Shown here one piece after another: positions 27,611 to 38,801 of a DNA stretch of 64,000 nucleotides; position 1 is the stretch's first letter, and every line of letters begins with the position of its first letter. The notes beneath the pieces are model-generated. The model did no database searches. It saw only the letters and a program-made list of their open reading frames with translations, and had not been told where the DNA came from. A program made the translations under genes and the position numbers. This DNA is from Urechis unicinctus (Eukaryota; Annelida; Polychaeta; Xenopneusta; Urechidae). The DNA is taken from positions 11,440,880-11,504,879 of the forward strand of contig CM067349.1 in assembly GCA_034190875.2 (NCBI GenBank). The letters run 5' to 3'.

Positions 27611-28465
27611 GAACGATGCTATCGGCATCTGCTTTTCTAAGCGACCGCCTTTTGTTTAGAGGCAGCTTACGTTACAGAGGTAAACGGGGCAACTCTTCCG
27701 CCTTTTTGTACAGAAGCGTGCTATCGTAGTCTGCGTCCCAAACTCAAGGGGTTCCGCTACGCTTCTCGCCCTAGAGTCTACTACCAGACAAGGTCTAAAA
27801 CTGGCGCGTCCGAATATTCATTAGACACGTTCGTTAATCTTCGTGACCAATCAACGCAAAGGTTGTGACCCGGATTGACCTTAATTGCGCATGTAATACG
27901 CACCCTCGGTTCTATGTGACGCCATGGACATTGTAGAGGTCTGCGTCCAATGAGAACACATTGGATGTCTTCTGGAATTAAAAGTTCAAATTGGCACCAC
28001 AACAAGCGCTTTAATCGCTTAGCTGCACGATAGTATGTTTACGTAATAGTCAGTTAAAAAGAACCAGTTGTGTGTCTGCTTCTCTCGCTGACTGTGTGAT
28101 TAACGGTGCCACTCAGCGTGAAACAACATATCAAAGTGTTGTAGAATGTGTGCTCGGCTCATAAAAATCACTCGCCCGGTTGGACAAGTTCTTCGGAACT
28201 TGTAGAACTAACCAATGAGAGACAACAACTCAAAAGTACCCGAGAGTGACCGAGAGACACGGCTTGTGATTGGAGCATCCCAAATCTGGGATGCCTGTCC
28301 AGTTAAAGATATTAAGGTCACCTAGACCTGAAGGCGAGACTATTGAATATCAGTAACATGTAAACAGCGCCCGCAGCCATCAGGCTAGGGGACCTTGACT
28401 AGTGCTATCGGCTCATCATAGGTTTTGCTGTGACGATCCGTTTGCTCTGCGTTTTTTTCGCGAAA

Positions 28466-28600
28466 ATGGTCAAACGCTGCATTGCGAACGGCCGTGGAAA
28501 TATTATTTCTACTACATTGAGTGTTCATGAATATCCCATCAAAGAAATTGATTCCAAACGCCGCTTGGCGTGGATTCACTCTAATCTGTGTTGGGGTTAT
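28466..28600 (+). pseudogene. Degenerate THAP-type zinc-finger start
   Basis: The ATG at 28,466 opens MVKRCIANGRGN, then LSVHEYPI and SKRRLAWIHS. THAP DNA-binding domains begin M-V-x-x-C-x-x-x-G-C-x-N and carry a [VF]-x-[KH]-[FY]-P motif followed by a basic R-x-x-W stretch. Here the second zinc-binding Cys is Arg (CGT at 28,493, one transition from TGT), so the finger is broken. The last Cys and His of the C2CH set are not recognisable downstream before the stop at 28,685-28,687. THAP domains occur in P-element-like transposases and in cellular proteins, and the rest of the gene is not seen. The upstream 300 bp is GC-richer and could be an old promoter. Confidence 0.5.
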
Positions 28601-28961
28601 TTCATGGAGAAGAACATTTTATCAATTAATATTGCGACGATACAAGACATGGAAGCAATGGGGTTTGGAAAAATAGGTTGGACCTGATGCAGTCCCTACT
28701 TAATTCCTTACGCAGAATAGTCGACGATCGCGGAGATGGAAACCCTCTCTAGCAAGAGCTAGAGCGATGGTGTGCAGAGGTTTGATTCATTAGCATCATA
28801 TATTCTAGTTTTTACTACTCTGTCATACATATAATACCTCTCACGGTTTTGCCAATGAATAATTTTAAGTCCCTCCAAATTACCGTTGTAAATACAGACA
28901 CTATTTAACTTACACACTCAGCATTATACACCTACCAGGGAATTTTACTTCTTGCTTAGAC

Positions 28962-29210
28962 TTATTGAGTGTTAACTATATTAATGTTCATGTGCCAAGC
29001 CACAACCTCTGCTGATATAGCACCATCGACATCACAAGCATCAGTAAAATGTGTGGTAAGTAAATTATTTACCATACTTATATTATTCCCACAACTACAT
29101 ACGGGGCAAAACTCAACCCCTTGAGCTGGCAAAACAGGCGCTCCGTCAAAAATGGAACATATACAATGATGAGGCTGTAATCTTGATGTTAGAATTTGTA
29201 TTGAAAAGCC
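28962..29210 (-). pseudogene. Coding-like Cys-rich segment, unrecognised
   Basis: An 82-codon open frame without a start codon contains HHCICSIFDGAPVLPAQG, then VEFCPVCSCGNNISMVN, then THFTDACDVDGAISAEVVAW. The C-x-C and C-x2-C-x-C spacing is that of a small metal-binding region. Composition and codon spread look coding. A possible acceptor ATTACAG lies just before the first PHHC. The frame ends at a TAA (28,962-28,964). The family is not recognised. It may be one exon of the same decayed gene as the two segments upstream at 29,254-29,356 and 29,456-29,596. Confidence 0.35.
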
Positions 29211-29253
29211 TCATTTATAAATAACAAAAGTCTTAGATGGTATAATGTTTGTG

Positions 29254-29356
29254 TTAAGAGCGCATAGAGGGGTGCTCATACCATTTGGGTCGGTTGATTG
29301 GATGGCGGACAAGGTAAACTGATGATGGATCTTCATCGTCAAATTCAGAAATGAAT
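29254..29356 (-). pseudogene. Exon-like fragment ending in a stop codon, unrecognised
   Basis: After a plausible acceptor (TTAACATAG) the frame reads FISEFDDEDPSSVYLVRH then PINRPKWYEHPSMRS and a TAA. Acidic residues followed by a P-rich basic aromatic tail look like a real protein end. A competing overlapping frame in the same DNA (29,211-29,396, MPQIRFDDWLINIDSF) is also open, and the choice between them is a judgement. Confidence 0.3.
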
Positions 29357-29455
29357 CTATGTTAATCAACCAGTCATCAAATCGGATCTGTGGCATATTA
29401 GTAATTGTAAGATACGTATGTTACAGAACTATGGTCCATGTTGGTCTTGAATGAA

Positions 29456-29596
29456 TCAGTAGTGATCATGTTGTTCTACTTTTGGTTCCGTAGCTTGTTG
29501 CACTATAATATGTTGGATTTGCACAAGCTTTATAACAGAAGCTTCACGCCCAGTCAAACGAAGAATGGCTGGAGCAACTGCAAGTGTGGCTTCACT
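29456..29596 (-). pseudogene. Exon-like fragment, unrecognised
   Basis: Following acceptor-like TGCTGATAG, the frame reads SEATLAVAPAILRLTGREAS, then VIKLVQIQHIIVQQATEP and KVEQHDHY, stopping at TGA. The amphipathic helical character and balanced composition suggest former coding sequence. It is on the same strand as the two fragments downstream. Farther upstream near 29,950 the words CSGCVAFSVQALESRLEDHV are also readable. Confidence 0.3.
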
Positions 29597-29999
29597 CTAT
29601 CAGCAACCACTTGCGCTTCAGTTAGCTATTACAATGTTTAACACATAGGTTCAGCAATTGTTGATGACAGAAAATTATTTAGAAAGCATGTGTAGAATTT
29701 CACTGTCTACTTAGTAAGAATAAAGTTCAATACAGCTAGTGGGTTATCAATACCACTGGTCTTATGGATACCTCATTGATGTCACTGAGCTAACATACCA
29801 GCTGCATAGAGTTTCGGGTACAATATGGCAAGGAACGGTAACTGATGACATTGCCCAAGTGGAAGAAAGGCGGTGGATTGGTTGTTCATAAGCTAAAAGG
29901 AGATGAGACATGATCTTCAAGACGGCTTTCCAAAGCTTGTACCGAGAATGCCACACACCCACTACACAAACATCCTCTGCCCCATGTTTTATTTGTTAT

Positions 30000-31580
30000 A
30001 ACAATTCTATCTGCAGCATCGGAAAATGAATTGAAGAATTATCAAATGATAGAAGAGTAACTTGCTCATTTTAAGGAGCCTAGTTTTGAATACTATGGGT
30101 ACTGAAGCGCTAATCATTAAGGATATTTCCTGCTTTTATATGTGTAGAATGTTATAAAATCGAATTTGCTACTGTTTTGAGAAGCATAGGTACTTTTCCT
30201 TCTTTTGACTTTAAAATATCTGACTTTGAGAGAACCATTGCAGTGCTATAATAATTCACTGCTTCTCCGTTGATAGTTTGAACCCTAGCCAACTATGTCA
30301 ATGCGGAGGTATTCATTTCATCTACTTGTGAATCTCTTGTGCCGACTGATCGGTCTATCTAGGGTAGTCTTCTACGAAATCTCAATTTGTAGCAACAAGA
30401 CATTGAGACACGCCGAGGAAAATTTAGGATGTTGAGTGGCACACCTTGGGGCTGGACGTGCAGCTACGTGGTAACTCTTGCATTCCTCTAGAGATCGTCT
30501 AAATAAACCTCACTGCAACAGCAATTTTCCTCTCTAATATCCATAGTGCAAATTATTGATGGGAATTGCACATTAATGCAATAATACATTTTAAGTATGA
30601 TTGTTTTTTTCAAACTGATCTACTCTTCTTACAGTCGAATGCTAAAGCTACGTAGTAATGGGCAGCACTAAGATACATGATAAGCTGCGTCTCTGTGTAA
30701 GGTATCTAGCTTACTTAGCATGAAGATAGTTACTCGACGAAAGAAATAAACAGCACGGTGATGAATATGTCTTAGTCCGAGTGGAAATCAAATAATATTT
30801 GACTTATGAACAGTGCGTCATGTGCAATAATCCATACGAATTTAACTACAAATTAACGTTTTAAAATGAACGCACTGCTTCAAATCAATGCACGATATAC
30901 AGTTAAGACTACCCAATCGTTCAAAAATGTAGGCGTTAGCGCTGTCCGGGTTCTATGAATTAAGATGCTGTAGCATCTTGCTCAACCAAATACGGTTGAG
31001 TGCCAGTAGCAACTTGTCCCCTTTGATATTTAATATCGTCCTTCTTGCTCGTTTTCAAGATGAAAGACACCCGATCGCTGTTGTCATTCGAGTATTCCTC
31101 GACCATGTTGTTTGATGGCTGTCACTATCTCTATGCACATGTGCATCAGCTCGTCTGCTCATTGTAATTTGTATCAAATGTGCGGTCATCGTAGCGCCAA
31201 CAATTAAGGTGGTTAGATACTGTTCACCGAAATTTACTTATTGCAGAGTGCTGAAAGGCATGTCAGTTGCCTTTTAAGAGCAAGCACCGATATGTGATAT
31301 TTTTTCTGATGCTCTAGACATTATCAGAACACTGCTTCTAACGGCACATGCCGTTCAAACTTATATGCACGTATAAAACCAAAATCAAGAAACACATCGA
31401 AATGAGTGCTGGAGAGCGATATAATGTCAATCACTTGGGAAAAGGGCAATTTTTACTGAACACTAATTACAGGCCGCACTTTGATATTGGGATGATAACC
31501 AGCGTACACATATACGCGCTGTATTCAACACATGGACTTTGCGCAAGCATCCACTAGCATGCGGGTACGGGAGAGTTCCA
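30000..31580. other. No gene or repeat landmark recognised
   Basis: I see no supported gene here. The 69-codon plus frame at 31,348-31,557 has no recognised motif. Several short palindromic words occur (TAAGATGCTGTAGCATCTTGC near 30,961), which is ordinary for AT-rich DNA. Confidence 0.4.
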
Positions 31581-31589
31581 GCCTTGGTG

Positions 31590-32080
31590 GACCACGTACC
31601 TTTCTAAACATCTGTTAAAAAGGGATGACAAGCGTATCCGATTCCATCAATACATGAGTCACAGAGAGCTCTTAGAACAGATACTACAGCGCATTGACAT
31701 TCATGGAACTCGAAAGGTCCTTGCGACTTCACAAATGGCAGACAATTCAGTTAGCACGCATAACAACAACGCTTGTCGAATTTCATGCACACTTTACTGA
31801 CTACGTATTTATGTTTAAGCAAGAGATCTAAAACATATTACTCTAATGAAGCCTATTGGGTGACATCACCATTCTATTAATCAAAGGTTGATACCAATGG
31901 ATTGGACCGCTGCTCAAAATATAGGGATGGCACTTCTGTGCTACATCATGTTGGGGCTTTATTTATTGTATTTTCAGCCCAATGCGTTTCTGTATATTCA
32001 GGTGTACTTAGTAATTAGTATGAATCGATATCAAAATGATTCGTCATAAAATGCGATTAAAAAGCTAATAAAGCTGCACC
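31590..32080 (+). repeat. Repeat copy shared with 45.96-46.45 kb
   Basis: GGGATGACAAGCGTATCCG, then CACAGAGAGCTCTTAG, GCGCATTGACATTCATGG, CACAAATGGCA, AATGAAGCCTATT, and ATCGATATCAAAATGATTCG match 45,962-46,430 in order. The 46 kb copy is followed by the next family block. This one is followed by a coding-like fragment and then by the inverted-duplication arm. Confidence 0.75.
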
Positions 32081-32349
32081 TTGATGACCCAAAATGTCAT
32101 CGTGCCTACTACACATCGTTATGGAATCACTCAGGTTGCCACATTCCTGCTTGATATAGCGACAGATTGTGGAAAAAAACCGACGTCTGTTTAGCAAATA
32201 AGTTGATTAATAATACATTCGTCTTAAAGCTACAGTAAAAAGGAATATGAAGATGTCATCCAATTATTCTACAAAGGCATAGAGGGTAGATTCGTATTAT
32301 TTTGCACATTGTTACTTAAACACCCTACTGCTATCAGAATAACTGCTGT

Positions 32350-32655
32350 ATGAAGCAGACCAAGAACGAGGCCCGTTAACAAGCCACCGAGGCGATCAAC
32401 TTGATTGCCATTCGTGCGAACAGGCGTGAAAAGGTGGGAAATTTGTTTTACCAGAACTCAGAAAGTCACGACACTGAAGGAATTATGACACCTGAGCATA
32501 TGAAGAAACTTGAGAAACTTCAGGGATTTATAATTGGATTCATAGAAGTCCGTTTGAATTACCATTGGCTTGACATTTCAAAAGAAGCCAACTTTGGCCT
32601 GATTATGCTAAATCGTAATCGAACACGAACGCATATCAAGTTTAACATATGGTAA
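32350..32655 (+). pseudogene. Interrupted small open frame, unrecognised
   Basis: The ATG at 32,350 opens MKQTKNEAR, then a TAA at 32,377. The same frame continues QATEAINLIAIRANRREK, VGNLFYQNSESHDTEG, IMTPEHMKKLEKLQGF and IEVRLNYHWLDISKEAN to a stop at 32,655. Removing the one stop gives about 101 codons of balanced, helical composition. No family is recognised. The fragment sits between a repeat copy and the palindrome arm. Confidence 0.3.
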
Positions 32656-32884
32656 TTCAACGATTTGAGAACTATTAGATGAGAACGACTAACTGTTATG
32701 CTGCCTTCAAGATACAAACATGTGATGAACAATATGTTACATGCCTTCTGTTTTTCTGCTTATATAGAACTCCTTTAAAACGTAGCACATCAGTGTAATG
32801 AATCTTTTGTCAACTCAATAATTGACGGAATGGAATTTGACCAACTTGCGTTAAAAAAGGTTCAATGGCGAATTCCTTTAGGGA

Positions 32885-34975
32885 TGACAAGCGCCAGCTA
32901 GTATTTTTCTGTACAAGGTCTGACATTATACCACTAGAATTGAAGCATTATATGATACGAATAACGACTGGCTTTAAATTATTCACTGCCTCTGTTTACC
33001 GAATATCTATCATAATATTAAGCCTAGAATAGCCCATATGCATAGGACTTCATAGGGCTCACTCGTCTACCACAAGTTTAATCAGGGCTTGCGCGCTAGG
33101 GTAGGCGCGGTCCATACTTTCGCGATCACCTGTTTATTTTCTTTATCCCCTTTTTCATCCGTCATAGCAATGTAATATACACGATATGGCCGCAACGCTT
33201 CAGATGAAACACGTCATATATCTGTCGGCTGCCAGAATACATTGTCTGACTTCAACATTGACATCCGGCACTAGTCTTATATCAATGAGTAACCTTAACT
33301 CAAATTCGTATGCACAGCTCGTATATATTGAATCTTTTTCTCAACTTAACGTTGAATAAACAAGACAACGTGGTCGCTTCATAGAAGACGAATCGGATGA
33401 GATTGCATAGACAATGTGGTCGCCTCATAGAAGACGCATCGAATGAGGTTGCATAACAATATGGTCTGTGTTCACTCTGTTACCAAGTTGTGTTATCCCT
33501 TTAGGTCAACTGCTTAGGTGGCCATAGCCGGGTTAATGTGCATTGCAGTCTGTTCTGAAAATGTACAATTAATCCACACCAGATTGACAGTATATACAAT
33601 TCTGACAATTAATCCATACATGAAGACATTCACCGCATCGTTTTATCTCCTACAAGCTGCTGCGACTGACGGAGAACCAAGCGAGTTGCAATTAGGAGGC
33701 AAAACATCATAACTGAATGACGTATGAATTAGCCTTTTAGAGTGATGGCTCGCTATGACAGCCAGTTTTACATTAACTACCCTAATAGAAGAATCGCTAC
33801 AGCGTTATTCAATCTCAAATATATGTACCGTATAAATAAACAGGGAAACTTGCTAATCAAAGCATTTGACAAAGCCCCTCTGTCTTTATTCGTTTAGAGT
33901 GAGACACAAAACATGCCATATATTACCAGTTGTTAATGTGGCTTTATAATTTAGACCTTTTTAGTCACTAATGACATTGGTATCTTCAAACTTGTACCGA
34001 CACTATGAAAGATACGGTAAATTAATTATCGTCAGCTTTTATCACCAGTTTTTAGAACAGCATTTTCTATTAGCTGACCATTCATGTTAGATTCGTTATT
34101 CCCCTCTCATGTCAACTACTTCTTAAACGGAGTCGGATCTGTGTCACGACTGATGTTATGGATACCATAATTAGGTTAGAAGTTAGGCTTTCCCGAATGA
34201 ATTATTCACACACTTAAAAAGATAAACAAATACACCACATATTATGAGTTTCAGCTGGCCTGATATGCAGTCGACAGCCTAGAGGCCTCTACTAGCTATA
34301 TCGCCTGAAAAAAGGTCTGTCAAGTGCTTCAGAAGGCATGGGCACGTTATTAACATGTGAAGTCGAGGTCAATTACTGATTAGATAGGGTTATAGTAAGT
34401 AATACGAATCATTGATACTCTGACAGGACCTGGTGCAATCAAGAGAGCCATTTTAAGGTTAATAGAATTGTGAGGATTATTATTTTCAAATATTCATTTC
34501 TGGTCATCTTAATACTAGATGTAACAAATGAGGCTTTTGTTTTAGAGTGGTTGGACATGAGAGATCATCGATGCTTAAACTCTAATGTTGCTTGAGTTGA
34601 GACCAATGTAGGTCCTTGTAAGTCATATTCTACCATACCTATAATAGTATATCTACTCCCACAATGTGCGGCTAACATGAGCATGGAATTTCACTGCACT
34701 GCCCACATCCGCTATGTTACCGTGTGTGTAATGGGAAAGATACTTGGAGTCATTGACGCTTGATTAGACCAATATATGTTGATAAATCGCTTTCATCGGC
34801 TGTCGTGATCCAGGAATTTCCGAGGTGTATCATGCGAAGCCGCTTTGCTGCTGAGGCGTGAGTTAGCAGCTTATGTGCAGACTGCGATTAGGTTGCTAAT
34901 AACGTCAGCAATGACCTCCCAATATTTACACACCAATAATCCCGCTATCATGTAACAATGGGTTGCATCTGTAGC
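32885..34975 (+). repeat. Left arm of a large imperfect palindrome
   Basis: Starting at GATGACAAGCGCCAGCTAG, this arm matches the reverse complement of 37,727-40,963 almost throughout. In sampled stretches I count about ten differences in 245 bp, that is about 96 percent identity. The arm ends near GGGTTGCATCTGTAGCCAGG. It includes family blocks (the TGACATTGGTATC landmark near 33,971), so it is part of the large repeat family that was recently copied in inverted orientation. The spacer between arms is about 2.75 kb. Confidence 0.9.
33365..33458 (+). repeat. 46-bp tandem pair inside the palindrome arm
   Basis: ACAACGTGGTCGCTTCATAG at 33,365 and ACAATGTGGTCGCCTCATAG at 33,411 begin two copies of a 46-bp unit, with a third start ACAATATGGTC near 33,456. 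The mirrored pair lies at about 40,393-40,485. Confidence 0.85.
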
Positions 34976-35112
34976 CAGGAATGCTCATTGTTAGATATAT
35001 TTAGTAACTGTATCCGTGTTAAATACTGAAAATTTAGTCCATTGATCCTTTGCTTATTTGGATTCATGTCAATTTATTTATAAGCGCCTTAAAGCAATTG
35101 CTGCGGATAAAT

Positions 35113-35758
35113 GACACAAGTCATTCAGAGCACGACCTCTACAATTGTTAATGTGTATGTTTTTTTCTGGCTCTATAATTTAGACCTTTTTAGTCACTAA
35201 TGACATTGGTATCTTCAAACTTGTACCGACACTATGAAAGATACGGTTAATTAATTATCGTCAGCTTTTATCGCGTTTTCAGAACAGCATTATCTATTAG
35301 CTGACCATACATGTTAGATTCGTAATTCCCCTCTCATGTCAACTACTTCTTAAACGGAGTCAGATCTGTGTCATGACTGATGTAAATAGTCATTGATACC
35401 ATAATTTGGTTAGAAGTTAGGCTTTCCCAAATGAATTATTCACACACTAAAAAAAAAAAATACACCACATATTATGACACAAGTCATTCAGAGCACGACC
35501 TCTACAATTGTTAATGTGTATGTTTTTTTCTGGCTTTATAATTTAGACCTTTTTAGTCACTAATGACATTGGTATCTTCAAACTTGTACCGACACTATGA
35601 AGGATACGGTTAATTAATTATCGTCAGCTTTTATCGCCAGTTTTTAGAACAGCATAATCTATTCGCTGACCATACATGTTAGATTTGTAATTCCCCTCTC
35701 ATGTCAACTACTCCTTATACGGAGACGGATCTGTTTCACGACTGATGTAAATAGTCTA
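35113..35758 (+). repeat. 363-bp tandem duplication
   Basis: The unit starting GACACAAGTCATTCAGAGC occurs at 35,113 and 35,476 with very few differences. Both include the TGACATTGGTATCTTC landmark, and a third direct copy is in the palindrome arm at 33,936-34,240. A diverged copy is at 46,525-46,800. An A-run joins the two units near 35,449-35,460. Confidence 0.9.
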
Positions 35759-35789
35759 GCCTAATCAATGTCATTACCGAGTACCAGCT

Positions 35790-36178
35790 ACATTATTATA
35801 TTATATTATATCATTTATTCGCAAATCAAAGTTTACTAAAAGATATATTAATTAAGCAATAAAAAATAAAAAATACATGAGTACCAATCAGTTTGTACAT
35901 AGGAACACACGAAGCTCATCTGCCTCTTGCAGTGTTAAAGAAGTTAACAAACTGCCTTCGCGCTGCTGACCCAATTCTTGCAAAGCGCATATTGTCGCCC
36001 TGTCTTCTGCTGTTACTTCATTAATATTTAAAAGCAATTCGCGTACATTATTAAGGTTACCTTCATTAATTAATCTTAGTTGTTGATAGTCTAAATTTAG
36101 TAATGACAGACATGATCTTACATTATTCGATACGACCGATGAGCTTACATTAGTGAGCATAGTAGCAAGTCGAACTTT
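35790..36178 (-). mobile_element. Short retroposed insert with TATAA-type tail
   Basis: The repeat copies at 46.9 kb read ...GTACATTGGTCACGCAAATT without interruption. Here the same site is split between CTACATT (about 35,795) and GGTCATGCAAATTG (36,178), with about 385 bp inserted. On the minus strand the insert ends with AATAAATGATATAATATAATATAATAAT, a polyadenylation-like word plus a short TATAA microsatellite, as in non-LTR element or retrogene 3' ends. Its 5' end is abrupt, suggesting 5' truncation. Confidence 0.6.
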
Positions 36179-36184
36179 GGTCAT
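35888..36184 (-). CDS. Open 98-codon frame in the retroposed insert, unrecognised
   Basis: The frame reads KVRLATMLTNVSSSVVSNNV, RSCLSLLNLDYQQLRL, INEGNLNNVRELLLNI, AEDRATICALQELGQQREGS and ends LQEADELRVFLCTN. It is uninterrupted. The leucine-rich helical periodicity and mixed charge are strongly coding-like. The initiating Met-Thr codons (ATGACC) are the host repeat's own sequence, so the real protein was longer and this is a C-terminal fragment. The family is not recognised. The lack of stops amid heavily mutated repeats suggests a younger insertion. Whether it is translated is unknown. Confidence 0.4.
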   Translation of the reverse strand: MTKVRLATMLTNVSSSVVSNNVRSCLSLLNLDYQQLRLINEGNLNNVRELLLNINEVTAEDRATICALQELGQQREGSLLTSLTLQEADELRVFLCTN

Positions 36185-37610
36185 GCAAATTGTATTATAT
36201 GTAAACTACTTTGAGTCTCTAGACCCTATAAACAATGGCGCTTATAGGAAAATATGTTAGCTGTTGTTACAAATGAAGTTGGTTTTTAACACCAGGCTCG
36301 GCTGGTTTATTCTCACAAAACAACCATTCGGTTTATATCAATCATAGCGCATCTGCATGATTGCATTTTTGATCGATGTTTTGGCTAGATATTTGGACAC
36401 AACGCGTCATTTGGACGCTGAGATTTAAGGTTACATATTGAAATCATAACTTAGTAGATTGCTCTCGGATTCATCATTACTTGGAAGCACAAAAGAAACA
36501 CAACTTTACGCTACCATCATCGAATCCATTAATCCTTTTGTAAACTGTTTGAAGCATCAATGGCACACGGCGCAATCGTCTTTCCCAATATAGCTCTGAC
36601 GCACAGGCTATAGGCATGCCCCTGTACCCTGTCGGATATATCTATGTTTCGTTCAAGGTCGTGTAATGACGCCTCTTTAGCCAAATTCTCGTGGGCAATG
36701 TGAAGTACGACAAAACGACTGCCGAAAGTATGTCTGATTATCCCGACACCTCTGTCGTTTCTGCTGTTGCACTGCATTGTTAGATAGGTTTGGAAGACTT
36801 GACAATTATGACATAACCTCGACTCACGTCGCGTCAGCATTTCTATTTTATTATCACCGTAATTAGATCTATTTGTGGCTAGAGCTTACTTATAATTGCT
36901 CGTTTAAGACCTCTTTCGGCAGAGGACCTTGCTGTAGCAATAAGTGGTTTAAGAGAAGTTTTTCGAGGTAATGGTACAATTACCCTCCGTCGCTTGAGAA
37001 CAATTTGAACAATACCCCAGAAGGGAGCCCCGATCGTACCAGAAAGTTAATCTTTTCAGTTAGCTCATTAGGACGGTTCCTTGCTTTAACCAAGCTACCA
37101 ATTTATTCTTGCCCCAAAAGCGGGATGGTCATACAGCTTATCTAATGAAATATTCATTATCTATAATCTATATAAGGTAAAAGGTGCTTGCTGATGGCTC
37201 TCATAAAAAGCAGCAACTTGTTCGTTGCACACAAAATATACCAGTTCATAAGCGATGGAGCACACCAAGTCGAAGAAACAGTGCGTATAGCACATTGTAT
37301 CAGCACCAGATCAATAAATTAACTATGCCGGAAATATGTAGGTAACTTATCAAAGCTAGCTTCGGATACATTCAACTAAAACAATAGCCAGTCCTTTTAC
37401 TTAGCTTGACTAACCATTCAGTTGCCTTCCGCTACCATCGAAATACCCGGGACTTTCGGCACGGAACATCGTGTGTGACGAATCACGAGTTTAAGATTTT
37501 GTAGCCTCAATTAGGATCACGATTTCCGCTTGGTGTCAGTGCGATCAATCTGTTCAGAGAACAACCACCCCTACCCCAGTCTTCCTAATTAATAAGAAAC
37601 CGGTCTTTTG
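36185..37610 (+). repeat. Large repeat family copy inside the palindrome spacer
   Basis: Landmarks GTTACAAATGAAGTTGG (about 36,267), CGCGTCATTTGGACGC (about 36,402), ATTAGATCTATTTGTGGC (about 36,863), CCAGAAGGGAGC (about 37,016) and ATCGTGTGTGACGAATC (about 37,468) occur in the same order as at 46.9-47.6 and 57.3-58.4 kb. The 103-codon minus-strand frame at 36,529-36,840 has same-position, same-frame relatives in those copies. It may reflect an old coding ancestor or just shared DNA. Confidence 0.75.
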
Positions 37611-38801
37611 TTTGTGGAGTGAAATACAGCTTGGTAGCATCCAGTTCAACGATACAGATTATAGATAAACATTTAAATCAATGTGACCTCTGCTACTCTG
37701 AACGCTTTAAGTTGACACTTACCTGGCTACAGATGCAACCCATTGTTACATGATAGCGGAATTATTGGTGTGTAAGTACTGGGAGGTCATTGCTGACGTT
37801 ATTAGCAACCTAATCGCAGTCTGCACATAAGCTGCTAACTCACGCCTCAGCAGCAAAGCGGCTTCGCATGATACACCTCGGAAATTCCTGGATCACGACA
37901 GCCGATGAAAGCGATTTATCAACATATATTGGTCTAATCAAGCGTCAATGACTCCAAGTATCTTTCCCATTACACACACGGTAACATAGCGGATGTGGGC
38001 AGTGCAGTGAAATTCCATGCTCATGTTAGCCGCACATTGTGGGAGTAGATATAATATTATAGGTATGGTAGAATATGACTTACAAGGACCTACATTGGTC
38101 TCAACTCAAGCAACAGTAGAGTTTAAGCATCGATGATCCCTCATGTCCAACCACTCTAAAATAAGAGACTCATTTGTTACATCTAGTATCAAGATGACCA
38201 GAAATGAATATTTGAAAATAATAATCCTCACAATTCTATTAACCTTAAAGTGGCTCTCTTGATTGCATCAGGTCCTGTCAGAGTGTCAATGATTCGTATT
38301 ACTTGTTATAACCCTATCTAATCAGTAATTGACCTCGACTTCACATGTTAATAACGTGCCCATGCCTTCTGAGGCACTTGACAGACCTTTTTTCAGGAGA
38401 TATAGCTCGTAGAGGCCTCTAGGCTGTCGACTGCATAACAGGCCGGCTGAAACTCATAATATGTGGTGTATTTGTTTATTTTTTTAAGTGTGTGAATAAT
38501 TCATTCGGGAAAGCCTAACCTCTAACCTAATTATGGTATCCATGACTATTTACATCAGTCGTGACACAGATCCGACTCCGTTTAAGAAGTAGTTGACATG
38601 AGAGGGGAATTACGAATCTAACATGAATGGTCTGCTAATAGATAATGCTGTTCTGAAAACGCGATAAAAGCTGACGATAATTAATTTACCGTATCTTTCA
38701 TAGTGTCGGTACAAGTTTGGAGATACCAATGTCATTAGTGACTAAAAAGGTCTAAATTATAAAGCCAGATAAAAACATACACATTAACAATTGGTAATAT
38801 G

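Noticed and set aside
29211-29396. Resemblance of FDDWLINID...TM to a C2orf42-type protein
   Set aside because: The similarity is a handful of residues, the order relative to neighbouring fragments is wrong, and an overlapping frame looks better. It could not be supported.
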